From Ianthella basta (taxonomy: Eukaryota; Porifera; Demospongiae; Verongiida; Ianthellidae), in contig OZ025877.1 in the NCBI GenBank assembly GCA_964019415.1, positions 2,443,379-2,507,378 on the forward strand: a stretch of DNA of 64,000 nt, in the 5' to 3' direction. Numbering within the stretch: the first letter of the stretch is position 1; the number at the start of each line of letters is the position of its first letter. Below, piece by piece: positions 42,625 to 53,663 of the stretch. A model generated the notes under the pieces. That model was not told the origin of the DNA. It was given only the letters and a program-made list of their open reading frames with translations, and searched no databases. The translations under genes and the position numbers were made by a program.

Positions 42625-42641
42625 CACGTGATTATCACGTG
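42625..42641 (+). promoter_or_regulatory. Paired CACGTG E-boxes upstream of GTPase 2
   Basis: Two CACGTG cores, each in a TCACGTGATTA context, at 42625-42630 and 42636-42641, 11 bp apart (one helical turn) and about 25 bp before the ATG. Each matches a bHLH-Zip (USF/MITF/TFE) site. A related ATCACGTGG lies just before GTPase 1 at about 41138-41146. Confidence 0.5.
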
Positions 42642-42663
42642 ATTAGTATCTTGCTCCACAGTG

Positions 42664-43323
42664 ATGAAGACGTATGCTTTCAAAGTTATCATTGTTGGCG
42701 GTCAGCGTGTGGGGAAGAGCGCTCTCCTGAAGCAGATGTTTCTGGAAGAGCCTCTATCCGAAGCAGAAATGTTGTCCGAATTTGATGACCAGCAGGGCGC
42801 GGATGGGAGCAGCAAAGACATGAAGAAGAAGGAATACAAGATCGACAACGACTCGACGGTTATTCTAGAGGTATGGGACGCAGTGGGGTATGGTGGAGAT
42901 TCAATAACGTCTCAGTTCTACAGAGAGTCAGTTGGTGTGATCCTCGTGTACGACAGCACTGCGTGCGATTCGCTGGAAGAGCTGCGACCTATTGAAGACA
43001 AGTGCAGAGACGTTCTCAAGGAGTTTGAGTGTGTGACATGCTTCCTCGTAGCCAACAAGATTGATGACGCGGACAGTGATCCTCAGAACATCACATATGG
43101 AGAGCAGTATAAGAATCGACACAGGGACATGTATTCCGAGTTCTTCCAAGTTAGTGCAAAGTGTGGGACTAATGTCGACAAGATGTTCCAGCGGATGGCA
43201 GAAGTACTTCTGGACCGCCACAAACGGGGAGCTATACAACCTGTCCGCCACAGTGACTCTGTGGTGGTGTTGCGTTCTACAGGGTCATCTCCGGCTTCTC
43301 AGAAGTCAAATTGTGACTGTTGA
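42664..43323 (+). CDS. Atypical Ras/Rab-like small GTPase 2
   Basis: Single exon, 219 residues, clearly paralogous to the gene at 41155 along its whole length. P-loop GGQRVGKS, switch II WDAVGYGGDS (DxxG kept, catalytic Gln absent), NKID, VSAK, and tail SNCDC with a CxC for prenylation. ATG 42664 was chosen; the preceding ttgctccacag resembles a 3' splice site, so a 5' UTR intron is possible. Shared features with its neighbour, such as the RHKRGAIQPVRH block and the switch II change, show they arose by tandem duplication after the loss of Gln. Confidence 0.9.
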   Translation: MKTYAFKVIIVGGQRVGKSALLKQMFLEEPLSEAEMLSEFDDQQGADGSSKDMKKKEYKIDNDSTVILEVWDAVGYGGDSITSQFYRESVGVILVYDSTACDSLEELRPIEDKCRDVLKEFECVTCFLVANKIDDADSDPQNITYGEQYKNRHRDMYSEFFQVSAKCGTNVDKMFQRMAEVLLDRHKRGAIQPVRHSDSVVVLRSTGSSPASQKSNCDC

Positions 43324-43566
43324 CCCAAGAAATGAATTGTTGAAAGGATCAGTTTAATCCTGCTGAATTTGACCAATTTTGTATAATAGTTGCTTTCATT
43401 TTGTAACTTTGCTTCAAGCACATCTTTACATCTTTGTCAGTTATTGGGACCAATTGCATTCTGCCGTACATCTGTCAACCAGGCAGAGAGAATATTGATG
43501 TTTCACATTACTTCTTATTGGAATCATGTATTTGGAGTTTAAAATTCATGCATGTAAATGAAATTC

Positions 43567-43599
43567 GTTTGTCTACCACCAGCATGGCGGTAGACAAAC
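43567..43599. repeat. Short hairpin next to a telomere-like motif
   Basis: Inverted repeat with 14-nt arms (gtttgtctaccacc / ggcggtagacaaac, one mismatch) around a 5-nt loop. At about 43609-43634 the sequence reads ccctagcc then two or three CCCTAA units, an interstitial telomeric-type motif. Confidence 0.55.
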
Positions 43600-44015
43600 A
43601 AACTCGAACCCTAGCCTTAACCCTAACCCTAACACTGTAGCTATTATGTTTAATTTTGCTTTAAATTTGCTATCTTAGCATTTCTAGGATTTTATGCAGT
43701 TTAGCTACATGCATAGAATTTGCATTGGGTGCATTTTTGGTTGTTCCTCACATGAGTATATGCAGATCTGGAAATGGAGTCGCACGTCGCAAGTTCAAGA
43801 CACATAGCTAAGGCTAAGTTAGGTCTACACAAACACAAAACTGATGTACACATTGCTAGCTAAACCATAGCACAGTACTACCTACACACAACAGGAACTG
43901 CATGCACAGTGCTGTGTAGCTATATGCCAGTTGTCATGGCCCATGCAAGTGAAATAGCTAGCTCACGTGCCCCCTCGTGGGGTGGCAGGCAGTGGTCAGG
44001 GAGGGCGGAGCTATC

Positions 44016-44022
44016 TATAAAA
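44016..44022 (+). promoter_or_regulatory. TATA box of the CCCH/Roc-COR/AlbA gene
   Basis: tataaaa lies about 185 bp before the ATG at 44202. A 5' UTR intron ending at ctcatgcag near 44168 is likely. Confidence 0.45.
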
Positions 44023-44201
44023 TGGCGGTATATCGAGGCGCAATGTTTCTTGTGTATTCCAAAGTACTTTATAAGTGAAAGTAAGTTGTATTATAGATTT
44101 AATAGATGGTGATGGCTGTGTTTCCAATAATTCTGTCTCTTCATAAATCGAACTTGTTCCTCATGCAGCTGCATTCCTCAAAGTGTTTGGTGTGACCAAG
44201 A

Positions 44202-46531
44202 ATGGATTCAAGGGCAGTCCCTCGCGCTCAAGCTGGCAAAGGGATTCCTATCATTCGGCGGAGACCGCCCATACCACGGTACACCAAGTATGAACGATGC
44301 CCAAATAGAGTACCTTGTCCACGTGGATCAAACTGCACCTTTGCACATTCTGAGGAAGAGTTACATCACTGGTTCAGAAACAGGCTGGAGGAAGAGCCTA
44401 GATTACAACCGTCCAAAGGAGCAAGGCCGCCGTATCAGATGTGCAAGAATGTCCAGGAAGCTGGATACTGTTCTTACGATGTCCGCTGTAACTTCCCACA
44501 CTCGAGGAAGGAGCTGGAAGCCTGGTCACAAGGAAGGTATTAATGCAGTACCACCACAATCAAGTACTATATCATGATAGCTGTACACTTGGTGCTAGAC
44601 ACTGAAAGCAGTACTATTTGCCATGAATGTTTCATGGCTCTGGGGAACTGAGTTATGTAGTTACCACATACCCCACTAGACTGCTAGCTAGCTTACTGCA
44701 CAAGGGTGAAAAAATGTCAATAAAAAAGTGAAATGTTATATGGAGGATTAAGGTTCATGCATGTAGCGCCAAATGTTGTGGCTCTGGTAAACAGGTGTGA
44801 CCTAATGTATAGTGCAAAAGTTTCGCAGGACAGTATTTTTGTGAATCTTAAAATTTTGGCTCAAACTATAATTTTCACGTGAAAAATTTTGCATTTTGTG
44901 AGATGCAGGTAAGCCATGTCCCTATACAATGGCAGTGTAAAGCAAGCAATGACGTTGAAGCGCTTGGAGCCATTGCTATGGCTGTGTTGATGACAGCATC
45001 ATTTGTACAAAGTGTGGTTAGGTACGCCTGTACCTGCTTATTGAGCTCACTTCCAAACAACAATGGACGACCTCTTTTCTTGTCTACTAGTTCCTTCACA
45101 GCCATATCTTTAGCTACCTGCTTTCTTATTCTTCGCCAATTCTACCTCGTACTTCTTCCAAGTTCGCACACTGCTGTCCTTGAGAGGACGGCCAGGGAAC
45201 GCTTTGGAAAGGAATTGTACGGCCGCTGTTACACCGTGCTCTGCTGTCCTTTTCCAAATACAAGCCTTTTCTGAGTAAAGTACTTGTACGCTCTGCATTG
45301 TGAACTGCAGGCAGTATTCTCTTTGTTCGCATCGGTGCTGATGACCTTCTTCACCTCTTTATTGGCAGCTATGATGGTGGATGCCGGTACTACTGTTGAC
45401 AGCAAACTGTCTGGCATCGGTAGCACTGAACCAGGGTGCATGAAGTAGTCGTACAGACAGATTACCCGTAACGGCTGTAAACTTTAGGGTGGCAGGTGTA
45501 GCAGTAAACACTCAACGATGAGATCACGAGCATGAGGCACTGTGCCTTCTGAGCATGCACAGCTAGGCTAGATCGGCTGCGGTATATACATAGTAAATTA
45601 GTTACAGGCAACTATGCCATCATCTGTCTTAGATCACCACCCAATGTATAAGCATAGAGTTATACAAAATATTCACGGGGAATATTTTTGTGAATTGTAA
45701 TCTATCCGTAAAATTCGCAAAAATTGTGCTCCTCGAAAATTTTGTGCCATGCGGTACTTCATAATTAAGAGTCATTATTTAGCACCTGACTGTTTGGTAT
45801 GCAGTTGTGGTTATCCATTACTTAAGTGTGCTTTGTCTATTTTCAGTATTATCCAGGAAAGCACGGAGGTGTCTATTCGACCAAGACCTATAATCAGCCC
45901 CCTTGTTCGCTATGAGCTCTGCACGAACAAGCCACCTTGTCCACATGGCACGGGCTGCACTTTTGCTCACTCTAAAGAAGAGTTACGTCACTGGTTTCAG
46001 AGCAGGGTAAAGGAAGAACCGAGACAAGAACATCCAGCAGGGGTGGCACCAGAATACAAAATGTGTACGAATGTTGAGAAAAGTGGCTACTGTCAACACG
46101 ATGTACACTGTCACTTCCCGCACTCCAAAGAAGAGCTGGATGCCTGGCAGAAAGTTGAGCACAGACCCCGTACCACTTTAGACAAGTATATGCCACAATT
46201 GGCCAATGAAGATTACACACCAGTGAAGTAAGTACTACCATGTCATCTCATCTATAATAGTGTAATGACCTTCTCCTTTGACAAGCAAATGAATGAATGG
46301 CTTGTACACATCTATCTTGTAGTATTGCCGAGCACAGAACACAATCACAACATGCTGAGGGGGTACTGCTCAGCCAACTGTCCAGAGAATGGCCAAGGCT
46401 AAAGTGAGTTTTCGATGTGCGGTTTAGCTCCTTTTGATTCCAAGCTGAATCCTATGAATATTTTTATTTTTATTTATTTAGATCCAGCCAATCACAGCCT
46501 CAGAGTACAGGAGCGTCCTCAGAAGCCTCAG
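44202..46531 (+). CDS. Composite gene exons 1-4: four CCCH zinc fingers
   Basis: Finger 1 CPNRVPCPRGSNCTFAH (Cx5Cx5Cx3H), finger 2 CKNVQEAGYCSYDVRCNFPH (Cx8Cx5Cx3H), finger 3 CTNKPPCPHGTGCTFAH, finger 4 CTNVEKSGYCQHDVHCHFPH. Each is followed by an S(E/K)EEL.W or SRKELEAW helix, the fingerprint of CCCH modules in HELZ/HELZ2 and ZC3H7. Exon 1 plus exon 2 are an internal duplication. Reading through the exon 1 donor gives GRY and a stop, so an unspliced short two-finger form is possible. Exons 3 and 4 encode a Gln/Ser-rich linker. Confidence 0.85.
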
Positions 46532-49500
46532 GTGAGATTTTATACACGAGTGGTCAGTTGTCTGTTGGGTGATATACCATATTTGTCTCCAGTCGCCATG
46601 CAGACTCAGATGGAGTCTGAGTCTTGTTTGAGGCTGAAGTTCACTGAGTTGTTCATTGCACTAGAGTTCCTGTGTCAACCTTTCACAGGCTCCCTCAATC
46701 TATGCATGCAGACACTGATATTGCCTCATACTCAGGCTGTCCATGATATTGTTGTAATGTACACATGATTGCTGTTAGACTATGATGCAACAAAATTACT
46801 GCAGTATGAATGGTCACGTTTGCCACCTCTGATTCGACTTATACCATCTCTGGTAGCTACTAGTTAGTTATGGTTAACTTTCAGCAACGTAGCTGCGACA
46901 AGCTTGGAGTGAAAGAAACTTGCGTACTGTTCTGAGGTATGTCTTGGGAGCTGGGCCTTGCAAGGTCGTTGCCATGCAGTTTACACTGCTGTTTGCTACT
47001 CGGCTATCATTCTGTCGTCATTTCTAGGTAGATCTCACCAGCATAGTCCTTCCCCGTATTGGCAGTGGTTGCTATCATAGTCTGAACACCTTAGACTGAG
47101 AACCGTTGGCGTCTACGGGATTTATATCACCTTGGAAACCGATAGAGGCCCTTGCACGTTGCATGCAGGCCTAAAAAAGTAGGTTTCCCATACACGGTGT
47201 TCTAAATCCTGTAGACACCTCGGATCTCAGTCTAGCCCATGTATATGTATGCATGAGTATAATATAACTAGGCATATGCTAAGTGCATAAGAATTGCCTT
47301 GCAGCATGAACAGTACGTGGCCAGTACATGTACAAGTGTAATGTGATGTTACAGACTGGAGCTGTCTTAGTAGCCAAGCGCCTTGTTTGTTACTGCCAAA
47401 GCTCCTCAAGCCTGAACTGCCACTGCTTGTCCGTCGCTGTGGCCAGTAGCCTTGCGCCATTCTGCCGCATTCACTTCTAGCCTGGCCTCTCTGCCCCGCT
47501 GTCTCCCTGTCAAGTTGCGCCCACCGTCTTGCAGCATGGCCCCCTCGGCGTGCTGGACACAGCTGTGTTGTTGCTATTCCCAGCTGCTCTCCTTCTGTGC
47601 CCCTCTTCCGCGGAAGCATGCCGGCAAAGATGAGCGGCCGAACAGGAGCAGAAGACAAGCCGTCATGTGATGGAGTCACATGCGCTGTCACGTGTTGTGC
47701 GATACATAATTCGGATATATATACGTATATCGCCGAGGCTCGAATAGACAGCGATCAATGGCCTCACTTCGCTCGCTTACGCTCGCTGCTCAGCAATTAT
47801 GGCACAATTACAATCCTTGAAGGTTTTTTTCCAGTTTTGAAATTCCCTGAGCTTACCATTATGAAATTTGTGGCAAGGTAGTTGTAAGACAAAGGATGAA
47901 TATAATGGAGTAAAATGCAACTAATAATTATAATAATGGACTGAAGGCATAATTCTACCCACATGTTCTCCACGTCTTCTCCCATGCACAGAGTGGCAGT
48001 TAGCGTACAAAGAATCCCTTGACAGGCATGGCTCCGTGGACGTGGATGTGAAACGATGCATCTTTGTTGGCACCCCGTCGGTAGGAAAGTCCTCCCTGAA
48101 GCACCTCCTCGTGCACAACGCGCCCAAGGCCGTCAAGAAGAGCACCGCTGTAATGGAAGCACCAGAGGTAGTCACAGAACGTTACGCTGTGGGGGAGTTC
48201 ACCTCTGAGTGGCAGCCAGTCACAGATGACGTAATGGAAAAGTCTCTTCACAAGTGCATTGCAAAGAAGGAGTATAATGATGAACATACGTATCCAGAAC
48301 TACAGCAACCTGTGGAAGAAGAAGCTGTAGACGGACGCACTTCTGAAATGTCAGTAGCTTCGGCAGACTCCCAGGCACTTGAGCGTATGTCTACAAAAAA
48401 TGAAGTTGTTGCTCTGCTTGAGAAGCATCGTCCCATCTTACCAGAAAGACTGGGAAAGAGCATCAAGCTGCAGCGCGCATCATTCATCCACCTGCTTGAC
48501 ACAGGTGGTCAGCCGTCTTTTCAGGATGCCCTCCCCCTCCTTTTGAATGCCCCGTGTACGTACATTCAGGTATTCAACGCATCCCGTGATCTGGACCAGC
48601 CTGTCCCCATCACCTATCGCCCCAGTGATGAAGAAGAGACAGAGGAAGATCAGCAGCTCAGTTCAGAGACAGCATGGGACACGATGCTGCGCTCCTTCTC
48701 CAGCATGCAGACCATGGCCCACAAGTGCTCCAAAAAGATGCCAATCTTTCAGCAGAAAGGAAGTCACCCACCAACGCTTCGCATTTTCGTTGTGGGCAAC
48801 TTCAGAGATCAGCTCGTCAAGGAGGGAAGAGAAATGAAGGCGGTAGAGGATATTTGCAAGCGCTTGAAGAAGTTAGAGGGAAAGCCGTATTATCACTCTA
48901 TCCAGGTTAATTCCGCAGGCCAGCCATTTTACCTCATCAACAGCATGGCTGAAAATGAGGATGACAGAGCCTATGTCAAATGTCTCCGTAAAGACATTTC
49001 CAAAGCTGAGTATAGTCTACAGTTGAAGGTGCCTGTGATGTGGTTTCTCTGCATGCAAACCACACGACGTTGCCCACAGAAATTCCTCAGATTCCCGGAT
49101 CTACAAGAATTCTGCTCGAAATGTGGTTTTGTAGATGGAGAAAATGCAGAAAAGCAATTTTCTGCCCTCCTACATCTGTTTTCCCTCCTTGGCTTTTACT
49201 CTTTCTTCAACCTCCGAGGTGTTCCCAATGAAAGCAATTTTGTTTGCACTGACACCGGTGTCTTCCTCAAGGAGGTGTCCAAGCTGCTCGCCATACAGCA
49301 CCACAAGCAACCAAGGTGCTCTGGTGTTAGGAAGTTCCAACAGTATGGCATCATCTCCAGTGAAGATGATGAACTCTTTGAGGAATTGGGCATTAGGAAG
49401 GAGGTGGACCGAAAGTGGTTCCTTGGAGCTCTGGAGCACCTTGGATTGTTGGCGCGCTATTCGGATTCTGGGTATTCTGCTCCATCTTACTTCATGCCTA

Positions 49501-50373
49501 TTGCCCTGCCGCAAGAGAAGATGAAGATGGAAGATCAGGGCACTGTGGCCTCCCTTTGTGTCACCTTTGAATTCCCGGCTGCCACACCCCCTTTGGTCGA
49601 CACAGACCTCCCACGAGGCATTTTCTGCCAACTGGCAGTGAAGCTCAGTAAAGTTGGTTCCTGGAAACCTTTTCCGAAAGCAAGCAATCGCAACACAGTC
49701 AAGTTCAGGTCGGGGAAGTTTGATGTGTACTTGAGGGAAGCACCAGGATTCATCAGCCTCACTCCCTTTCTGGTGGAGGAGTTGGATGGGAAGGATCCAA
49801 TAGCAGAACTCCATGAGCTTTGCAGAGAGATGCGCCACCTATTCTCCAAGGGCCTGGAATCTGCGGCTGATGATGTGTTAGGAGTCCAAGGCAGGCAAGC
49901 AGCCGATCTCGTGTTTGGGTTTGAGTGCTGCTGTGACTGCACTCAGACACCTCATCTAGCAACCCTCAGACAGGCAGCGTCAAAGGGAGACTCCCTGATT
50001 TGCCAAGCCACAGAAGAGGGACGGGACAGCAAACAGGAAGAACAGATTTGGTTCAGTCTAGTAGACTCTAAGGTGAGGAGAAATGGTGGTGATGGAGGTT
50101 CAACAGCTGGAGCACAAGCTATATACTCATGCCAGTATACTGTCCTCGTTCCTTTTCCTGCTACATGATCTTGTGATTCTGTTCTGTGCCCACTACAGCT
50201 TGTGAAGCTAGACAGCATGTGGATCATGGAAAAGCCTTTTGACTCTACCAGATTTGGTGAGTGTGTCAGTGTCTGTCTCATGCACATATGTTATCAGATA
50301 TCAGTAGCTTGTAGAGTAGTCTTCTACTTTAGAGTACTTTCGTTCAGTGTTGATAAATGTACATAGTTGTTGT

Positions 50374-50429
<56 letters not shown>

Positions 50430-51876
50430 GTTTGGTACATGCCAGCTAGTGTGGATCATGTAGTATGACCCAATGGGAAGAGCATAGTTTCCAGATCAGT
50501 TTTAATAGAAGCATGCACGACTACACTTGTACATAAATCCCACTTCTTTATAGCGTATAGCGGGAAATATTGGCGGGCATAAAATTTGGCAGATTTGCCA
50601 TGAAAGGCATTTGGCAGTTTTTAAATTTGGCAGATTTCGTTCCCCAAGACTGATGATGTCACAAAATGGCTATTGACGGCCAAGGAGAAGAGGCTTCGTG
50701 GGCAGTGACTGTCACCACAACAGTCGTGTTCTCAGCATGCTGCATTGCCTTCAACTTCTCTGCAGGTATCGTACTTCAGCCTTCTCGTGGTTGTTTCAGG
50801 CATTGCGAAGTGTCTAGTTGCTCTAGCGGGACCGTTTTTAGCTGCGATTCTTCCTATCTTCGCTCTCTCTTCAGGCGTGTAGCCCGTGTAAGAGCCACGA
50901 GTCACACTGTGCTTCATGTCGACCTTCGCTTGCTCACCAGGCACGAGAGCTTGCCTCACGCTTTTGTTCACGTGTTTTGTCTCCTTCCTTGAGAGAGCGT
51001 CACACTTGAGCACAGGTCCTTCTCTCTGTACATACTTCAACAGCGTCATCTGGCAATCAACTCCAGTGCACATGTGTAATGAACTGCAAGTTACTCATAC
51101 GTATACTTATTGTACTGTATTGCATGTGTTTATAATAGCCGGAAATATTGGCGGGGTTTTAATTTGATGGATTTTCTGAAAACCGCCAAAATTATTGCCC
51201 GCCAATATTTCCCGCTATATGGTATACTGTGACTCCTTCAGTCTCAGCAGCTAGTTTGGCATGGTCGACACAAGCTGGTTTGCACTTTTGATGTTTACCT
51301 GTTCATGTCTATACTTACACAGCAACTGTTGGTGCTCCTGTTGGCCCAGAAACGGATGAACACGAGTACAAGAAACTTATTGTTCCAATTTTCAGGACCA
51401 AGCCTCCTCGGCCCTGTATAGAGACAAGAGATGTCCTTGACATGGTGGCACGTCACCAGAAGGAGATCAACGCCATGCTGAACCACCCCGCCGGAGGAAC
51501 GGTGCACTTTGGCATCCAAGATGAAGGCAACATTGTGGAGGAGGGACTTGATATTGACCAGGATGAAGCCATGGATGCAATTCTAGCACTAGTTGGACAG
51601 ATAGTGCAGAATTTCTTCCCTGCAGTGGGTGCATCGTTCTGGAGTGTTAAACCAGTGAACCTCCTTGACAGCAATGGGAGACAAACTGGACGATGGAGAT
51701 TTGACATCTGTGTGAAACCACACACCCACACGATTGTTTGGCTCGGACGAAACGACACTAAGGCTTACTACCGCCAAGGAGCCTGCAGCCATCCAATGCC
51801 AGCGGATATGCTGGAGGAAAGGATAAAAGGTTCGTTAACTCTCCCTTCTTCCATTAAGCCCCACCCATATGCCTAG
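44202..51876 (+). CDS. CCCH zinc finger - Roc-COR-like GTPase - Schlafen AlbA_2 protein
   Basis: Exons 44202-44536, 45847-46227, 46323-46403, 46482-46531, 47992-50072, 50199-50256 and 51323-51829 (or to stop 51876) join without frame breaks: phases 2, 2, 2, 1, 0, 1. The product is about 1180 residues: two pairs of CCCH fingers, a Gln/Ser linker, a Ras-of-complex GTPase with COR-like winged-helix region, and an AlbA_2 domain as in Schlafens. CCCH fingers bind RNA; Roc-COR proteins are GTP-dependent dimers; AlbA_2 domains of Schlafens are nucleic-acid-binding or nucleolytic and antiviral. The combination suggests a GTP-regulated RNA-binding effector, perhaps in innate defence. I know of no named protein with this order. 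The last donor (aaaag/gttcgt) is weak, so the true end may be the stop at 51876 or further exons. A single transcript is inferred from phase and domain logic only. Confidence 0.78.
44811..45745 (-). mobile_element. Pogo/Tc1-type DNA transposon remnant in intron 1
   Basis: Minus-strand pieces of a DDE transposase N-terminus interrupted by frameshifts: KAFPGRPLKDSSVRTWKK at about 45130-45270 and DKKRGRPLLFGSELNKQVQA at about 44990-45085, typical helix-turn-helix segments of pogo-like elements. Ends are AT-rich with similar stretches (gtatttttgtgaat near 44831, atatttttgtgaat near 45683). The duplicated copy of this intron at 60400-60990 lacks the insert. It is defective. Confidence 0.6.
46532..47991. 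other. Intron 4 of composite gene
   Basis: The first 330 bp are shared with the duplicate at 61685-62003. A CpG-rich block at about 47400-47780 could be a promoter or island; a minus-strand open frame of 154 codons there resembles nothing I recognise. Confidence 0.4.
47992..50072 (+). CDS. Composite gene exon 5: Roc-COR-like GTPase
   Basis: 693 codons. G1 is GTPSVGKSS, G3 is LLDTGGQPSFQD, the G4 position reads VVGNFRDQ (NxxD), followed by VNSAGQP. Downstream, VPVMWFLCMQTTRRCPQ, FCSKCGFVDGENAEKQ, LLHLFSLLGFYSFF and ELGIRKEVDRKWFLGALEHL form the winged-helix part that follows Roc in Roco/MFHAS-like proteins. VASLCVTFEFPAA and RGIFCQLAVKL resemble the COR beta region. A late GFECCCDC with His and Cys could bind metal. 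The exon is one of the longest in the window, a common state for genes of this class in invertebrates. Confidence 0.85.
50199..50256 (+). CDS. Composite gene exon 6 (58 nt linker)
   Basis: Acceptor tgcccactacag and donor g/gtgagtgtg. It encodes LVKLDSMWIMEKPFDSTRF in phase 0 to phase 1, matching the flanking exons. Confidence 0.7.
50373..50426. repeat. GT microsatellite in intron 6
   Basis: Perfect (GT)n of about 54 bp. Confidence 0.95.
50556..51219 (-). mobile_element. DNA transposon remnant with terminal inverted repeats and TA target site
   Basis: Left end tagcgggaaatattggcggg and right end cccgccaatatttcccgcta are exact inverted repeats, each flanked by TA. The minus strand has a 113-codon ORF (50732-51073) with GYTPEERAKIGRIAAKNGPA and RATRHFAMPE, the N-terminal helix-turn-helix region of pogo-like transposases. 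The catalytic domain is absent, so it is a non-autonomous, internally deleted copy about 664 bp long within the last mapped intron of the composite gene. Confidence 0.8.
51323..51876 (+). CDS. Composite gene exon 7: Schlafen-type AlbA_2 domain
   Basis: Begins in phase 1 after acceptor atacttacacag. The core is EINAMLNHPAGGTVHFGIQD followed by EGNIVEEGLDID, corresponding to the GGG(T/V)xxxGI(x)D signature of AlbA_2, then WSVKPVNLLDSNG and AYYRQGACSHPM near the end of the domain, as in Schlafens and Schlafen-like proteins. If the donor at 51830 is not used the ORF ends at 51876 after a further 15 residues. Confidence 0.82.
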
Positions 51877-52434
51877 ACGGCCCCTGCTAGCCATCTGCCC
51901 CAGAGGTTACCTCCGTGTGGAGGTTAGTTTGGTATTGGTAACAGGACTGGGTAGGCTTACCATTAATGTACTGTTACCCGCCTCCTTTCACATGATATCC
52001 TCATGTGCATGGCTGCAGGCCCTGCCTGTTTCGGTAATTAGCTCTCTGAACTGCCCACTTCCGTTTGGTGCCCCTCCCGGCACTGCCTTACTCCTTCCCA
52101 CTTCCGTCTATCCTAATTAGATGGTTTCACATTACCTGCTAGGTCTATTAATTTAGCTTGGGCCCAGTAATTGGCCGTGTCTAAGGGAGCCATTTTGGAA
52201 ACTCACTATCCCTAGACTCGGTCATGTACCAATCACAGTGTCACACTGTCTAGGATCAGGTTTTTTGATTTATGAGAATTCCTTTTAAATCAAAGTATAA
52301 GACTGTAAAATCACAAATACCGATTAACATGAATTAAACACAACCAATAGATGTAAATGTGAAGCCAAATGACACAAGGTGAACTCGTGGCAAGCATGCA
52401 AAGCTATGAACTATGAATACTGGTGGAAAAATCC

Positions 52435-52640
52435 ACCTGTCTCAGTACGTTACCTTCTGTAGCCACTGTGACCAGACGCTCGAGTGTCAATGCAAGCCCC
52501 ATATAACCTCAAGGATGTACAGTATAGGGTTCCTGAAGATTGTGTACCATTGTGTGTATAGCAGGCTATGCTATATGACTTTGGACGCATATGTTTTACG
52601 TACAATTGTAAATGTTCCATTCGACTTCTCTTTATGTATA
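52435..52640 (+). repeat. Segmental duplication A, copy 1
   Basis: About 200 bp nearly identical to 58648-58852, in the same orientation (both contain cagacgctcgagtgtcaatg). Confidence 0.85.
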
Positions 52641-53048
52641 ACTAGCAGGGTGCCCGCCTTCGGCAGGCTTCTGCTATGGTGAGTCGCACAACAGCGAGTC
52701 AGCCCTAGCCAGTTTTGACGTATGTGAGCTGGTAGCAACGGAAGGTACTGCTGCTATATTAATAATAACGACGGCCGAGTTTAAAGTTGATCGTTGAACA
52801 ACAGCGAATCAAACCGTCCAAAAACTGGAAGTCAAGGGAGCGATAATTAATAAAATGGCCGTCAGCCGTGAATGAAAAACCGGAAATAGAAAGATATCTC
52901 TTCAAGAACTGCAAGACGGGCGATTTCAACCCGTGGAGGACACTCGCGGAGCCCCACTTTATAATCCCTGAGAGTTTAGTGGCGATCTGTGCAGTAGTTT
53001 TTGCCCGAAACGCGAACGAACAGACAAACAAACAAACAAACAAACAAA
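52641..53048 (+). mobile_element. SINE-like insertion with ACAA tail
   Basis: Starts actagcagggtgcccgcctt and ends in cgaacgaacagac plus five ACAA/AAAC units. The duplicate at 58845-58880 joins the flanks directly, giving an empty site. No ORF; the 5' GC-rich head and simple 3' tail suggest a short retroposon. I could not identify a tRNA-type A/B box with certainty. Confidence 0.5.
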
Positions 53049-53069
53049 CTGAATTATATATATTGACAA

Positions 53070-53597
53070 TTGTAGATATAATGCATGAGAGTTAATTGAG
53101 TTTGGTGAATCAGATTTTCAATTGGCCAGCTGTAGACTCTACAAATACTGTAGGCACTCTGCATGCATGTATGCAGGAGCCGGCCAGCTGCAGGTGGGCT
53201 GAGGTGGGCTGAGGTGGGCTGAAATTCATAGACAGAGAATGTAGACATTGGTATAATTATGCAAAATATACAATTATAACCTGAGCTTCTTGGTACACAA
53301 CAGGTCATGAATTTTATTAGTATACTTCATCAAGTCCCATGCAGACCCCCACCCCCCAACCACTATAGCTGGTTCATGGTTTACAAAGAAAGACAAAACT
53401 ACATTCATTTTTCACTGCAGCACTTGTCACTTAAGCAGCTGAAGGGCTTGGCAGTACCAAATGACATTACTGAGCTTAGCAGTTTCTATTATTTATCACC
53501 ATTAATTTAGCATCAAACCAATAATACTGTCTAAAATGTTACCATAGCTACCACTGCATCACTTAGGCTACCACAATCTACACTACCTAAACATTCT

Positions 53598-53663
<66 letters not shown>

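Noticed and set aside
47227..47691. 154-codon minus ORF in intron 4 of the composite gene
   Set aside because: CpG-rich sequence keeps frames open; no domain or start context recognised.
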